From: Methanothermococcus thermolithotrophicus DSM 2095
GTDB taxonomy: Archaea > AGJL01 > Methanococci > Methanococcales > Methanococcaceae
NCBI RefSeq assembly: GCF_946463545.1
Contig: NZ_OX296583.1
Span: forward strand, 620,001 to 684,000
Direction: 5' to 3'
DNA: 64,000 bases
Shown: positions 25,654 through 33,639 of the stretch, piece after piece
Layout: each line of letters starts with the position of its first letter
Position numbering within the stretch: position 1 is the stretch's first letter
The notes under the pieces: model-generated
Database searches by the model: none
Told to the model about the DNA's origin: nothing
The model's input: only the letters and a program-made list of their open reading frames with translations
Position numbers and translations under genes: made by a program

Positions 25654-27666
25654 TCACCCTAATTTTATTTTTAAGATATTATACAATTGCATTTGGATGT
25701 AGGAAGGATAAGGAGAGCAAACATAAAATGTTGATGTGTTGTTGTTTTTAATAACTTCCGATAACAAAGGATAATCATTTTCCCAGTTTTTTAACATGAT
25801 TAGATTTGTAAATGGTCTATTGAATAACATACCCACATCGAATTCCAAAGGTCTTAAAAACACATCACCATTAGGTAGTATCATCATCTGTCTTAATTCA
25901 TATTTTGGGTCTTGGAAGTTGTTGGCACTTGTTAGATGGTATTTTTTGAACAACCAACCATCATAGGATGCTGTGGAATATCCGCAGTCCCTCACCATGA
26001 ATGCAATTTCCTCTAATTCTTCCCCAATTATTGAATTATATGAATATTCTGACAGTTCATTATACCAATCTTCCCAACTTTTTTCAGAAGGATTTATCCC
26101 CAACCAATCGGCAACTGAACCTGCTAAATCTAAACAGTTTTTAGTCCAATCATGCCAAAATCCATCAAGATTTGTTGGATCTATATAATTGCTTGCAAAT
26201 CCTATATAACTACTCCATCCTGTTCCGTGTGTTTTTTTCCAGTTATTCCAGTCATCTATAAGTTGGTCTATTGGAAACGTTGCTCCAACAAGTAATGCAC
26301 CCACAAAAGCCAGTCCTCCTGACAGCCCAACACCAGCCAAAACCGCACCCGCAACCTCTTCAACAGCATAAGATAATCCAATATATAACAATATTTCAGG
26401 ATTATCCTTAACATACTCGTATGCGTCGCCAATTTTTTCCTTACCCAACTGTATTAATCCTCCAACTCCATAGGATAAAACTGCATCCATTATGTTGCTT
26501 GCGTATTCCATACCTCTTGCAACATTCAATGTTTTTGGATCATCCAATAAATGATTATTCCAATCTGTTCCATAATCGTTCATTAATTTCATCCATTCTA
26601 AAGCCATATCTTTTAAAAAATGTATATATTGAGCATCATATATTCCCCATTCTTCCAATAAATTCCTCTTTTTTGAACCGAAAAATCCGATATAACTATT
26701 TTTTACACTTCCAAAGTTAGGCTGTATGTCTGTCCCCCAATATGTTTTTCCATTCATTGTATATGCAGAAGGAAAAACCATAATACGATTGGGAACAGAA
26801 CATAATGTAGAACCTCGCCATAATCCATATCCTAATGTTTCGATTGTTAGATTGAAATATAAATATCCCGTGTAAATTTTGATATCTGGAAAGTCACTTG
26901 GAATGCTAAATGGATAATCTATAATGTCCAATAAATTAGGAATTTCAATGTCTCCCGTGGAATCTGAATCTGAAAATATTTCATTACCTACAAATGTTGT
27001 CGTGTATGTGTTGGCTGTATGTCCGTGAGCTCCTCCTCCGAACAGTTTATAATATGGAATTATTTTGAAGTCATCCACATTTCCATTTGGATAAATGTAA
27101 AAAGAAGCAGTTGGTTTTATAATGTATTCCAAAACATTATTATCTGGAGTAATAATGTTTTCTTTAACTTCATTGGATGGGATTATGTCGTATATTAAAG
27201 TATTTTTTAAATTTGGTTTTATCAAGTATTCCTTAACTTTACTGGATGGGTTTATGCTATAACCTATGGCATTTTTTAAAATAGGATTGATTAAATACTC
27301 ACTAACAATATTTGGTTTTATCAAGTATTCCTTAACTTTACTGGATGGGTTTATGTTGTATTGATGTGATGCAGTGGTGAATATTTGATTTATAGGATTG
27401 CCAGAACCTGAAAGTTCCAATTCTAAAACATTATTATCTGGAGTAATAATGTTTTCTTTAACTTCGTTAGATGGATTTATGGTATAGTTTATAGCGTCCT
27501 TTAAAATAGGATTGATTAAATACTCACTAACAATATTTGGTTTTATCAAGTATTCCTTAACTTCACTGGATGGGTTTATATCATATATTTGAGCCTCTTT
27601 TAAAATAGGATTGAGTATTGTTTCCTTTACATCCCCCGTTGGTTTGATAAAATAATCATACCTCAT
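25654..27666 (-). CDS. 670-aa repeat protein, candidate spike/fibre of the provirus
   Basis: The first 190 or so residues are tandem units of about 11-12 residues with the pattern Y-x-I-x-P-x-x-x-V-K-E, for example YDINPSSEVKE, YLIKPNIVSE, YTINPSNEVKE. Regular hydrophobic-x-P units of this size suggest a beta-structured shaft, as in viral fibres. A globular middle follows (GGGAHGHTANTYTTTFVGN, then NLTIETLGYGLWRGSTLCS), then a glycine-rich hydrophobic stretch (VEEVAGAVLAGVGLSGGLAF) able to enter membranes, and a Trp-rich C-terminal part. It is the longest gene of the structural block. Near-identical DNA stretches within the repeats (about 27270-27355 and 27508-27580) could recombine. Confidence 0.55.
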   Translation of the reverse strand: MRYDYFIKPTGDVKETILNPILKEAQIYDINPSSEVKEYLIKPNIVSEYLINPILKDAINYTINPSNEVKENIITPDNNVLELELSGSGNPINQIFTTASHQYNINPSSKVKEYLIKPNIVSEYLINPILKNAIGYSINPSSKVKEYLIKPNLKNTLIYDIIPSNEVKENIITPDNNVLEYIIKPTASFYIYPNGNVDDFKIIPYYKLFGGGAHGHTANTYTTTFVGNEIFSDSDSTGDIEIPNLLDIIDYPFSIPSDFPDIKIYTGYLYFNLTIETLGYGLWRGSTLCSVPNRIMVFPSAYTMNGKTYWGTDIQPNFGSVKNSYIGFFGSKKRNLLEEWGIYDAQYIHFLKDMALEWMKLMNDYGTDWNNHLLDDPKTLNVARGMEYASNIMDAVLSYGVGGLIQLGKEKIGDAYEYVKDNPEILLYIGLSYAVEEVAGAVLAGVGLSGGLAFVGALLVGATFPIDQLIDDWNNWKKTHGTGWSSYIGFASNYIDPTNLDGFWHDWTKNCLDLAGSVADWLGINPSEKSWEDWYNELSEYSYNSIIGEELEEIAFMVRDCGYSTASYDGWLFKKYHLTSANNFQDPKYELRQMMILPNGDVFLRPLEFDVGMLFNRPFTNLIMLKNWENDYPLLSEVIKNNNTSTFYVCSPYPSYIQMQLYNILKIKLG

Positions 27667-27673
27667 ATTACCA

Positions 27674-27979
27674 CTATTGGACGTCTTCTTTTACCCAATA
27701 AACTCTAATTGTATCACTGTATTCTTTTGTGACGTTTATTCTTATTTTTCCTGTGTTGTTTAAATTTTCTAATCTATCACACCTACAAGTCCTATCTGAT
27801 ATATCCGTCCATCTTCCGTTATATACACATTGAACCCTTACTCCGTTTTGGAAATCATCACCACTTATATCTGCACCTATTGAATAGATGTTTTTGTTTT
27901 CCCATAAATCCTCAGGAACTGATATTACTATTTCTCCAGCCTGTCCCTTTGTGTTAATTGTTCCAATTGTTTCAGCCAT
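27674..27979 (-). CDS. Small beta-rich protein, candidate minor structural protein
   Basis: 101 aa from MAETIGTINTKG, the ATG at 27979 that follows GAGAGGTGATACAA; a GTG 9 bases earlier is less likely. Predominantly beta-type sequence (EIVISVPEDLW, VRVQCVYNGRWTDIS, IRINVTKEYSDTIRVYWV). No family recognised. It overlaps the end of the 114-aa gene by eight bases and lies 7 bases before the spike candidate; the two small beta proteins could form vertex or accessory capsid parts. Confidence 0.5.
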   Translation of the reverse strand: MAETIGTINTKGQAGEIVISVPEDLWENKNIYSIGADISGDDFQNGVRVQCVYNGRWTDISDRTCRCDRLENLNNTGKIRINVTKEYSDTIRVYWVKEDVQ

Positions 27980-28316
27980 TTGTATCACCTCTCAATATCT
28001 CATATATTATTGTGCAGTAAATAGGAGCCTCAATTGTTCCGCTTGTTTCAATTATTATTTTTTGGTTGAAAACTGGACTTTTTAATCCCATAGCACCAGA
28101 TACACCTTTGAATACATACATATTTATAAAATCAAAATCATCAGGTCTTACACTTACCACAGCAGGGCTTTCAGATTGGAAACCAGAGAATAAAACACCC
28201 AATATCTTAAATGAATTGTTAATATTGTGTTCTATTTTGCCCGTTGTTGTGGTTATAATCCTAGTTAAGTTATTTACATTGCTTGCATCAGTTATTACTG
28301 CGTTTATAGACCCCAT
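27972..28316 (-). CDS. Small beta-rich protein, candidate minor structural protein
   Basis: 114 aa, beta-rich with Ser/Thr/Asn-rich surface pattern (INAVITDASNVNNLTRIITTTTGKI, FKILGVLFSGF, AVVSVRPDDFDFINMYVF). No cysteine motif or signal peptide. It follows the 40-aa membrane gene with overlap. Size, composition and place suggest a single jelly-roll or similar capsid accessory protein; this is inference. Confidence 0.45.
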   Translation of the reverse strand: MGSINAVITDASNVNNLTRIITTTTGKIEHNINNSFKILGVLFSGFQSESPAVVSVRPDDFDFINMYVFKGVSGAMGLKSPVFNQKIIIETSGTIEAPIYCTIIYEILRGDTNG

Positions 28317-28410
28317 AACATAACACCAGTAGAATGATTATAATGATGACGAAATAAATTTTATACTGCTGTTTTTCTATTATTAATCGTTCAGTTGTAG
28401 TTTCTTCCAT
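28288..28410 (-). CDS. 40-aa single-helix membrane protein
   Basis: Starts MEETTTERLIIEKQQYKI and continues with the membrane helix YFVIIIIILLVLCYGVY and a basic end KRSNN. An ATG at 28431 would add seven residues. It overlaps the start of the 114-aa gene. It is too hydrophobic and well placed to be chance, but no homologue is recognised. Confidence 0.5.
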   Translation of the reverse strand: MEETTTERLIIEKQQYKIYFVIIIIILLVLCYGVYKRSNN

Positions 28411-28432
28411 ATTTCCAGTTAGAATATACATA

Positions 28433-29257
28433 TTATCCCTTTTTCCTTTTCTTGTGTATCACCACACCAACCACTAAAAATAAAACCAACACTACACCGA
28501 TGAGAGTGTATTTTGTAGTTTTTGGAATGTATGGCTGTCCTGTATTAGGGTTTATAAGTTCCCCTGTCTCTGGGTCTGGAACATAGTAATTTCCATTCTC
28601 ATCAACATATCCGCCGTCATCGGTTGGTTGAAGTGTTCCATTTTCTATGTCCCCGCTTGGGTCTAATGCACTATCAGGGAGATAGTCAGAAACTGCACCG
28701 CCTAGTGCATCGCCAGCACTATCTAAATATCCACTTCCATATCCTGCATCACTATATCCGCCATATCCCATGTCGCCATATCCTCCACCATATCCCATAT
28801 CTCCATAACCATAATCCTCTCCGTATCCTGTATCTTCATAAGCACCGTCCCCAGAATCCCCCATCCATTTACTCATCATATACAATTCTGCACCAGTTGC
28901 TGCTATACCCAATCCACCAACTATTGCGTTTAGTTTGTCCCATTTTGAAACTTTTGGTTCATTTACTCCTTTTCCAGTTCTTAACTTTGGAGTTCTTAAT
29001 TTTGGTATTCTCATATGAGGGACTTCTGGCATTCTAATTTTTGGAGCTCTGATTTTAGGTATTCTTGGTGCTTTAATATGTGGTATGTGCGGCATTCTTG
29101 GAGGTGTTATATGTGGTCTGAGTGGTCTCATTATCTGAGCTCTTGCACTGTGTGGAACTCTTCTTGGACGTGGTGGTGTCATTCTTCTTGGTGGTCGTGG
29201 TCTTATATGCGGTCTGGGCTTAACCATCCTTCTTGCTACTCTACCTATTGGAAGCAT
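28433..29257 (-). CDS. Arg/Pro-rich and Gly/Tyr-rich membrane protein of the provirus
   Basis: 274 aa in distinct blocks. Residues 1-90 are an Arg/Pro/His-rich tract (repeated R-P-x-I-R-P, R-I-P-K, then PKLRTPKLRTG), suited to binding DNA. A hydrophobic segment (AIVGGLGIAATGAELYMM) follows, then a Gly/Tyr/Asp-rich repeat (GYGDMGYGGGYGDMGYGG) around 145-180, an acidic linker, and a C-terminal membrane helix (YTLIGVVLVLFLVVGVVIHKKRKKG). It may tether the genome to an internal membrane. The long His/Tyr-rich ORF on the other strand is a shadow of these repeats. Confidence 0.6.
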   Translation of the reverse strand: MLPIGRVARRMVKPRPHIRPRPPRRMTPPRPRRVPHSARAQIMRPLRPHITPPRMPHIPHIKAPRIPKIRAPKIRMPEVPHMRIPKLRTPKLRTGKGVNEPKVSKWDKLNAIVGGLGIAATGAELYMMSKWMGDSGDGAYEDTGYGEDYGYGDMGYGGGYGDMGYGGYSDAGYGSGYLDSAGDALGGAVSDYLPDSALDPSGDIENGTLQPTDDGGYVDENGNYYVPDPETGELINPNTGQPYIPKTTKYTLIGVVLVLFLVVGVVIHKKRKKG

Positions 29258-29261
29258 GCTA

Positions 29262-29489
29262 TCATCTCTTTACTGCGTATATAATTGCACCAACCAGAAT
29301 TAAAATTAAAATTAAACTGGATAATGATTTTGGTTTTTTAGGTTGGAACGCATCTTCAATATCTCTTTTTGTATTTGCTCCAACCCATCCAATACCCAAT
29401 CCACCAATACCCGTAACTGCTGTTGCAGCTTGTGGATTCTTAACTGCAAAGTTTCTTGAAGCTGTAAGTATCCGCTTAGGTGCTATCAT
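29262..29489 (-). CDS. 75-aa membrane protein of the provirus
   Basis: Basic N-terminus (MIAPKRILTASRNFAVKNP), a glycine-rich mid part (GIGGLGIGWVGA) and a C-terminal membrane helix (SLSSLILILILVGAIIYAVKR). AGTGATAAT precedes the ATG. It lies between the candidate capsid gene and the 274-aa gene with gaps of 8 and 4 bases, so it is probably a virion membrane protein. Confidence 0.55.
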   Translation of the reverse strand: MIAPKRILTASRNFAVKNPQAATAVTGIGGLGIGWVGANTKRDIEDAFQPKKPKSLSSLILILILVGAIIYAVKR

Positions 29490-29497
29490 ATTATCAC

Positions 29498-30352
29498 TTA
29501 AACTACTCGTTCAGTTAAAATTCTAAATTTTGTGTCTTTATCCCCATTTACTGTTAAATTCAAATTATGATTTGCCGGTAGGTTTTCGATTATTGCTATT
29601 TGCTGTGGTGTTGCTTTGGCTGGGTCTCTATCATTTCTTAAAAATGTTATGTCAGTTAATGTTTCCATGTCGTTTCTTTCAACAACTGTTTGGAGTGCTT
29701 GGAGTTCCAACTCATTGATGTTTCCTTCCTGAACATATATTATAATTCTATCATACCATCCATTCGCAGAGGATATTGTAAATGTCTGTTCTGTTGCTGT
29801 GATGGTTTCTCCTCTTCCTGTGAATATTCTTTTATTTATTGATGCGTTCAATTGTGCTTTGAGTTGTTCCTCCGATATTTGACCTCCATATTTTGCTTTT
29901 ACATATTGAACATAACTTGTTGTATCAAGTCCAATATACCCAAGTGTTGCCTTAATTTGTTTTTCTAATTTGTTTGTAATTTCAATCTGGCAATCTGGGA
30001 GTAAGTAGGGGAATATTGCAGTATTCAAAGTATCATCATTATAATCATAAGTCAATAATGATTTTACTTTTTTATTTTTCAAATCAACTATATTTCTACC
30101 GTTTTGTAAGAATGAAAGCACATTAATATCAAGTAAAGTTCCTAAAAAGAAGCTTTTATCCTTTGTTCCTGCGTATATTCCAATGTCTATTTGATTAAGA
30201 GTGTCTGCTGTTAATTCTACCTCATCATCAAAATCTACATTAAAATAAAATGCGTTGTAAATATAGCTCTCTTTTAGATATGACTGTATTTTATCCTTCG
30301 CATCTATTGTTTTAACTGTTGAACCGATTATCTTTTCTATAACCCCTATCAT
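29498..30352 (-). CDS. Candidate major capsid protein (double jelly-roll type suspected)
   Basis: 284 aa, soluble, rich in beta-type sequence in two stretches (AFYFNVDFDDEVELTAD, IGIYAGTKDKSFFLGTLLDINVL; and ETITATEQTFTISSANGWYDRIIIYV, NHNLNLTVNGDKDTKFRIL). Size and position suit a capsid protein: it is the largest soluble protein in the structural block after the spike candidate, placed among small membrane proteins and across from the packaging ATPase. GGTGATATT precedes the ATG. I cannot recognise the fold from sequence; the double jelly-roll idea rests on gene content and comparison with MVV and STIV. Confidence 0.5.
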   Translation of the reverse strand: MIGVIEKIIGSTVKTIDAKDKIQSYLKESYIYNAFYFNVDFDDEVELTADTLNQIDIGIYAGTKDKSFFLGTLLDINVLSFLQNGRNIVDLKNKKVKSLLTYDYNDDTLNTAIFPYLLPDCQIEITNKLEKQIKATLGYIGLDTTSYVQYVKAKYGGQISEEQLKAQLNASINKRIFTGRGETITATEQTFTISSANGWYDRIIIYVQEGNINELELQALQTVVERNDMETLTDITFLRNDRDPAKATPQQIAIIENLPANHNLNLTVNGDKDTKFRILTERVV

Positions 30353-30362
30353 AATATCACCA

Positions 30363-30485
30363 TTACATTAAATCCTGGTCTCCTGGAAGTATTGCCTTAA
30401 CTGCTGAGCTCAATGCTACAATAACTATCCAAAAAATTATTGCCGAAACAACTGCTTTTTTTACATCTACACCCATAATAGTCAT
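30363..30485 (-). CDS. 40-aa single-helix membrane protein
   Basis: Reads MTIMGVDVKKAVVSAIIFW and continues as a membrane helix (IVIVALSSAVKAI) to LPGDQDLM. GGGTGATATT precedes the ATG at 30485; an internal ATG at 30476 is possible. It ends just before the capsid candidate. Small membrane proteins flank the capsid gene on both sides. Confidence 0.5.
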   Translation of the reverse strand: MTIMGVDVKKAVVSAIIFWIVIVALSSAVKAILPGDQDLM

Positions 30486-30579
30486 AATATCACCCAAAAA
30501 AGAAAATGAGAATTATTTATTTCTTAAAAGCATTTCAATTACTCCTTCTAAATAAGCTACTCTTTCCCTCAATTCCTGA

Positions 30580-30798
30580 TTACTTTGTTTGACTTTTGTC
30601 TATTTCTCTTTCTATCCTTTTGATTTCTTTTGTTTGTTCTTTGTCTAATAATTCAGTTCTTATATCGTTCTTAATTTGCTTTCCATGCATGTAGCTGTTG
30701 AATTTTGTGTATGCAATTACTCCTACAATGCTACCTGCTGCAATGAACATGAAAAGCAATGTTCCTATATCTATTCCTACTGATACTGGGTCTGCCAT
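30580..30798 (-). CDS. 72-aa membrane protein with coiled-coil end, first gene of structural operon
   Basis: An N-terminal membrane helix (IDIGTLLFMFIAAGSIVGVIAY) is followed by a charged helical tail (RTELLDKEQTKEIKRIEREIDKSQTK). GAGGTG precedes the ATG. Past the stop, another frame continues the same heptad-like pattern (SNQELRERVAYLEGVIEML to a stop near 30515), as if one base had been gained or lost near 30590. The gene may therefore originally have been about 95 aa. Confidence 0.55.
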   Translation of the reverse strand: MADPVSVGIDIGTLLFMFIAAGSIVGVIAYTKFNSYMHGKQIKNDIRTELLDKEQTKEIKRIEREIDKSQTK

Positions 30799-31015
30799 AT
30801 TTACACCTCAAATTTTTAGTTAAGCTTATTAATTATAGACAATAAACAATTGTTTTTTTCCTTTTTTATGCCTTAATTTTTTATTAATTTTATATATTTT
30901 CTGGAATTTACTAAATTAGTAATTTTAATAGTTTTCTGCAACTTCTGAAAATAACAGAGCATAAAAAAAGGATTTTACATAAAAATTAGTGTAAATTCTA
31001 AAAAATGTGGTGGTT
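30799..31015. promoter_or_regulatory. Divergent promoter region of the provirus
   Basis: About 215 bp, very AT-rich, no gene. It separates the leftward structural operon from the rightward ATPase block, so it must hold both promoters. A TATA-like TTTATATATTTT lies at about 30889-30900, and the palindrome CAATTG at about 30848. Confidence 0.45.
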
Positions 31016-31600
31016 ATGATTGAAATCAAAAAAGAGGTTGTTGAAAACCATGAGTCAAAACCAGACATTGACATCAACAGCATCACAGAATCAATAATTG
31101 AAGAAGATTTAAAGAACTTTGAAATTATTGAAAATGATTTTAATGATGTAGATGACGAAACCGAAATAAAAACCGATGAAATATCAGAAGAAACCGCAAA
31201 AATAAAGGATTTATTAGAAAGCATAATATTGGTCATGCTATTTGTCATGGCTATGAGACATAAAAACATAGAAAATAAACAAAAAGTAGTCATGGATTTT
31301 GTGAAGGAACGAAAGGACGCCATAAACCGTATTTGTGTATGTATGGAAAAAACAATTGCAAGGAATGCAGAATTATATAAGAAAGTCCAGAAGGCGAATG
31401 ACATAAGTTTTTTAATACAATTAGTTATTTTGTCTTTGGAATTTGAGGGCGTTTTAAATGAAATGGAAAAGAAGGCGGCTGGTATAGAATCAAGTAAAAA
31501 AGAAGGTAAGGAAAATAAAAAACAGGAATCAAAACAAGAGCAAATTACAACAAATACTTTAAAACCTACTGAAACTGGAATATATGCGGAGGCTTGGTAG
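31016..31600 (+). CDS. Hypothetical acidic protein with one hydrophobic segment
   Basis: About 194 aa from the ATG at 31016 (MIEIKKEVVENHESKPD), close behind GGTGGT; a GTG at 31007 is also in frame. It has a very acidic N-terminus, a short hydrophobic segment (ESIILVMLFVMAMRH), a helical middle and a Lys/Glu/Gln-rich tail (KKEGKENKKQESKQEQ). No family recognised. It leads the short operon that ends with the packaging ATPase and membrane genes. Confidence 0.5.
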   Translation: MIEIKKEVVENHESKPDIDINSITESIIEEDLKNFEIIENDFNDVDDETEIKTDEISEETAKIKDLLESIILVMLFVMAMRHKNIENKQKVVMDFVKERKDAINRICVCMEKTIARNAELYKKVQKANDISFLIQLVILSLEFEGVLNEMEKKAAGIESSKKEGKENKKQESKQEQITTNTLKPTETGIYAEAW

Positions 31601-31601
31601 T

Positions 31602-31844
31602 ATGAATATTAAAATAATCGATATACCTACAAAAAAAACATTAAAAGAAATCAATATCGACACAAAAAAAGAAATCGAAGCAAATGAAGATTTAATAAAA
31701 GTGGCTAAAATGGCACTTGGATTTACAAATGCAAAAATATTTGACTTCCTTTTAGATGCTGTTGAAAAATCAGAACAAATAACGGTTGTAGCGTATGTGT
31801 ATGAAGATAAATTCAAAGAAGTTTTGGATAAAATAGAAGAGTGA
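31602..31844 (+). CDS. Hypothetical small provirus protein
   Basis: 80 aa from the ATG at 31602 (MNIKIIDIPTKKTLKEINID), with GGAGG inside the end of the previous gene. Mixed alpha/beta, acidic C-terminus (VVAYVYEDKFKEVLDKIEE). No family recognised. Five bases separate it from the packaging ATPase, so the two are surely co-transcribed. Confidence 0.5.
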   Translation: MNIKIIDIPTKKTLKEINIDTKKEIEANEDLIKVAKMALGFTNAKIFDFLLDAVEKSEQITVVAYVYEDKFKEVLDKIEE

Positions 31845-31848
31845 GGAT

Positions 31849-32448
31849 ATGACAGGAGCAAATATAAAACATGTCATAATCAATGGAGCATCTGGAACAG
31901 GTAAATCAGAATATTTTAAAAGGAATATTTTAAAACCTGCCGTGCAGGAAAAAATAAAAGTTGTAATAATAGACCCAGAAGATGAATACGATGGTATAGC
32001 CAAAACTTCCACCAAAAATATATTGAATGATTTAAGAACTAAACCTGTTGTAAGGTATGTTCCTAACCTAAGGCAGGAGGATTACCTGGAACAGTTGGAT
32101 AAATTGTATCAAAAAATATTTGATAATGTAAAGGGTTGTATTATTGCAATAGATGAGGCAAGATTTTGCGGAGGAGCCCAGTATAAATTATCAAGTGGTT
32201 TGTTAGAGCTCATCACAAGGGGGAGGAAAAGGAACTTAAAGTTGGTTGTAATCACTCAGAGGATAGCACTTTTAGATAAAACAATAACGGGGAACTGTCA
32301 AATAAAAGTGCTATTCAAGTGTGCAGAGGATGTAGATTGGGATAGATATAGAAAAATAAATAAAGAGTTAACTGAAAAATTAAAACATTCAAAAAATGAC
32401 CATGGCTACATATATATAAATGGATTAAATGCCAAATTGGTGGAATAA
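31849..32448 (+). CDS. Genome-packaging-type ATPase (FtsK/HerA superfamily, A32/P9-like)
   Basis: 199 aa. Walker A is GASGTGKS at residues 13-20. An Asp/Glu-rich strand follows (VVIIDPEDEYDG), then Walker B CIIAIDEARF near residue 100, and a conserved-type LLELITRGRKRNLKLVVITQRIALLDKTI with the sensor Gln and Arg. This short single-domain form is typical of packaging ATPases of membrane-containing icosahedral viruses (PRD1 P9, STIV B204). Terminases of tailed viruses are larger and carry a nuclease domain. It overlaps the next membrane gene by one base. Strongest single marker of virus type here. Confidence 0.8.
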   Translation: MTGANIKHVIINGASGTGKSEYFKRNILKPAVQEKIKVVIIDPEDEYDGIAKTSTKNILNDLRTKPVVRYVPNLRQEDYLEQLDKLYQKIFDNVKGCIIAIDEARFCGGAQYKLSSGLLELITRGRKRNLKLVVITQRIALLDKTITGNCQIKVLFKCAEDVDWDRYRKINKELTEKLKHSKNDHGYIYINGLNAKLVE

Positions 32449-32924
32449 TGGATACAACTGCACTTCTCGTATTTGCCATTATGGGGTTTATAATAATTAC
32501 GGCAATAAATGCCATTGGGTTTAAAATAAGCTGTAGATTTTTTAATAGGGACGTATCGTATCTTGAAGCCATTGGATTATTAATCATGGCAACAATTAAT
32601 TCAGTTATCTATACATTAATTATTTCCATTCCTGCATTTTTTGCTATTATATACTTTTCACCGGAATACACAACATTATTTAAAACCATACCTTCTATTT
32701 TTGGATTGATAGGATATATCAAAACTATAAAAAAACACATTGAAGTTAGCTGGATTAATGCTATATTAATCCACATTTTAGGGGGTATAATTAATGCATT
32801 AATTATTGTAGGAATTGTTGTAATTCTATATATCATAAGTTGGTGGTTTGGTGGAATGGAACATATAGCAGGGAACATTGTGTCCAGCCAAATACCTTCC
32901 AATATTGGAACTATAGATAGGTGA
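32448..32924 (+). CDS. Hypothetical four-helix membrane protein
   Basis: 158 aa with about four hydrophobic segments (LLVFAIMGFIIITAINAI, GLLIMATINSVIYTLIISIPAFFAI, INAILIHILGGIINALIIVGIVVILYII and the connecting region SIFGLIGYIKTI). Starts on the last base of the ATPase stop codon, so it is coupled to it. It may be a virion membrane protein or pore; no family recognised. Confidence 0.55.
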   Translation: MDTTALLVFAIMGFIIITAINAIGFKISCRFFNRDVSYLEAIGLLIMATINSVIYTLIISIPAFFAIIYFSPEYTTLFKTIPSIFGLIGYIKTIKKHIEVSWINAILIHILGGIINALIIVGIVVILYIISWWFGGMEHIAGNIVSSQIPSNIGTIDR

Positions 32925-32929
32925 AGTGT

Positions 32930-33274
32930 ATGGAAGATGAAAAAAAGAAAATATTTTTATATATGTTCGTAGTTGGAATCATGGATTTGGTATTTTTCAC
33001 AATATCAGGGCAGTTTTGGTATATGATTTTTATAGTAATCTCTATGGTTATAGGATACTTTGCATTGTATCCTAATGAATTTTTTCTTATTCTTAACGAT
33101 GCAAAGAAGCATGCACAAAATTACTTACGAAATTATAAAACTAAGCATGCTGTTGAAGATAATCATATCATTGAAAATCAAAGAGACATTCCAGAAGGAT
33201 GCGAAGAAAAAAGAGATTTTAAAAAAGTTGATGAAAATAACAATAAAAGAAATAACATTCCATTTGTTAATTAA
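32930..33274 (+). CDS. Hypothetical two-helix membrane protein
   Basis: 114 aa from the ATG at 32930, five bases after GGTGA; a GTG at 32921 is in frame but overlaps that site. Two membrane helices (FLYMFVVGIMDLVFFTI and FWYMIFIVISMVIGYFALY), then a long charged tail with many Asn, Glu and Lys (KHAVEDNHIIENQRDIPEG). No family recognised. Last gene of the rightward ATPase operon. Confidence 0.5.
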   Translation: MEDEKKKIFLYMFVVGIMDLVFFTISGQFWYMIFIVISMVIGYFALYPNEFFLILNDAKKHAQNYLRNYKTKHAVEDNHIIENQRDIPEGCEEKRDFKKVDENNNKRNNIPFVN

Positions 33275-33386
33275 GTATGTGGTTGTTCCTCCAATAGTAG
33301 TTGTTGTTTTGAAATATATATTTGATATTATTTTTTAGATAAAAAATAAGCTGCCATACCCAATAGTAAAACAATACCAACTAATG

Positions 33387-33602
33387 CTAAAAATTCATTC
33401 CTCTCTTCCTTCTAATTAACTCATTGAAATTTTTATCACAATTCTTGTATCTTTCTTCAAAGCTTCCCTTCATTTCTGCAATAGTTTTTTGATTCTCATG
33501 GGCTGTCAAATATTTGTATTTTATAATTGTTATTCCAATTCCAAGAATCATTCCAAAAAATACTTTTAAAATATCCCATATTAAATTGCTGTCAATTATC
33601 AA
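33387..33602 (-). CDS. Small membrane protein
   Basis: About 71 aa from a TTG at 33602 that follows AGGTGGTATAT (a GTG at 33611 would overlap that site). One membrane helix (LIWDILKVFFGMILGIGITIIKY), then a charged helical tail. Beyond its stop another frame reads a second hydrophobic stretch (LALVGIVLLLGMAAYFLSKK) with no start codon of its own. This suggests a frameshift that removed a C-terminal membrane helix, or chance. Confidence 0.45.
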   Translation of the reverse strand: MIIDSNLIWDILKVFFGMILGIGITIIKYKYLTAHENQKTIAEMKGSFEERYKNCDKNFNELIRRKRGMNF

Positions 33603-33639
33603 ATATACCACCTATCATATTAATATATTTATTATTCAA

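Noticed and set aside
25654-27666. Tape-measure or tail-fibre protein of a tailed virus
   Set aside because: There is no large terminase, portal, tail tube or baseplate gene in the element, and the packaging ATPase is the short single-domain type.
28624-29037. 137-aa His/Leu-rich ORF on the plus strand
   Set aside because: It is the reverse of the Arg/Pro and Gly/Tyr repeats of the 274-aa gene; it has no Shine-Dalgarno and its composition is implausible.
33060-33338. 92-aa ORF overlapping the 114-aa membrane gene
   Set aside because: It runs in another frame of a gene with clear membrane helices and lacks a Shine-Dalgarno.
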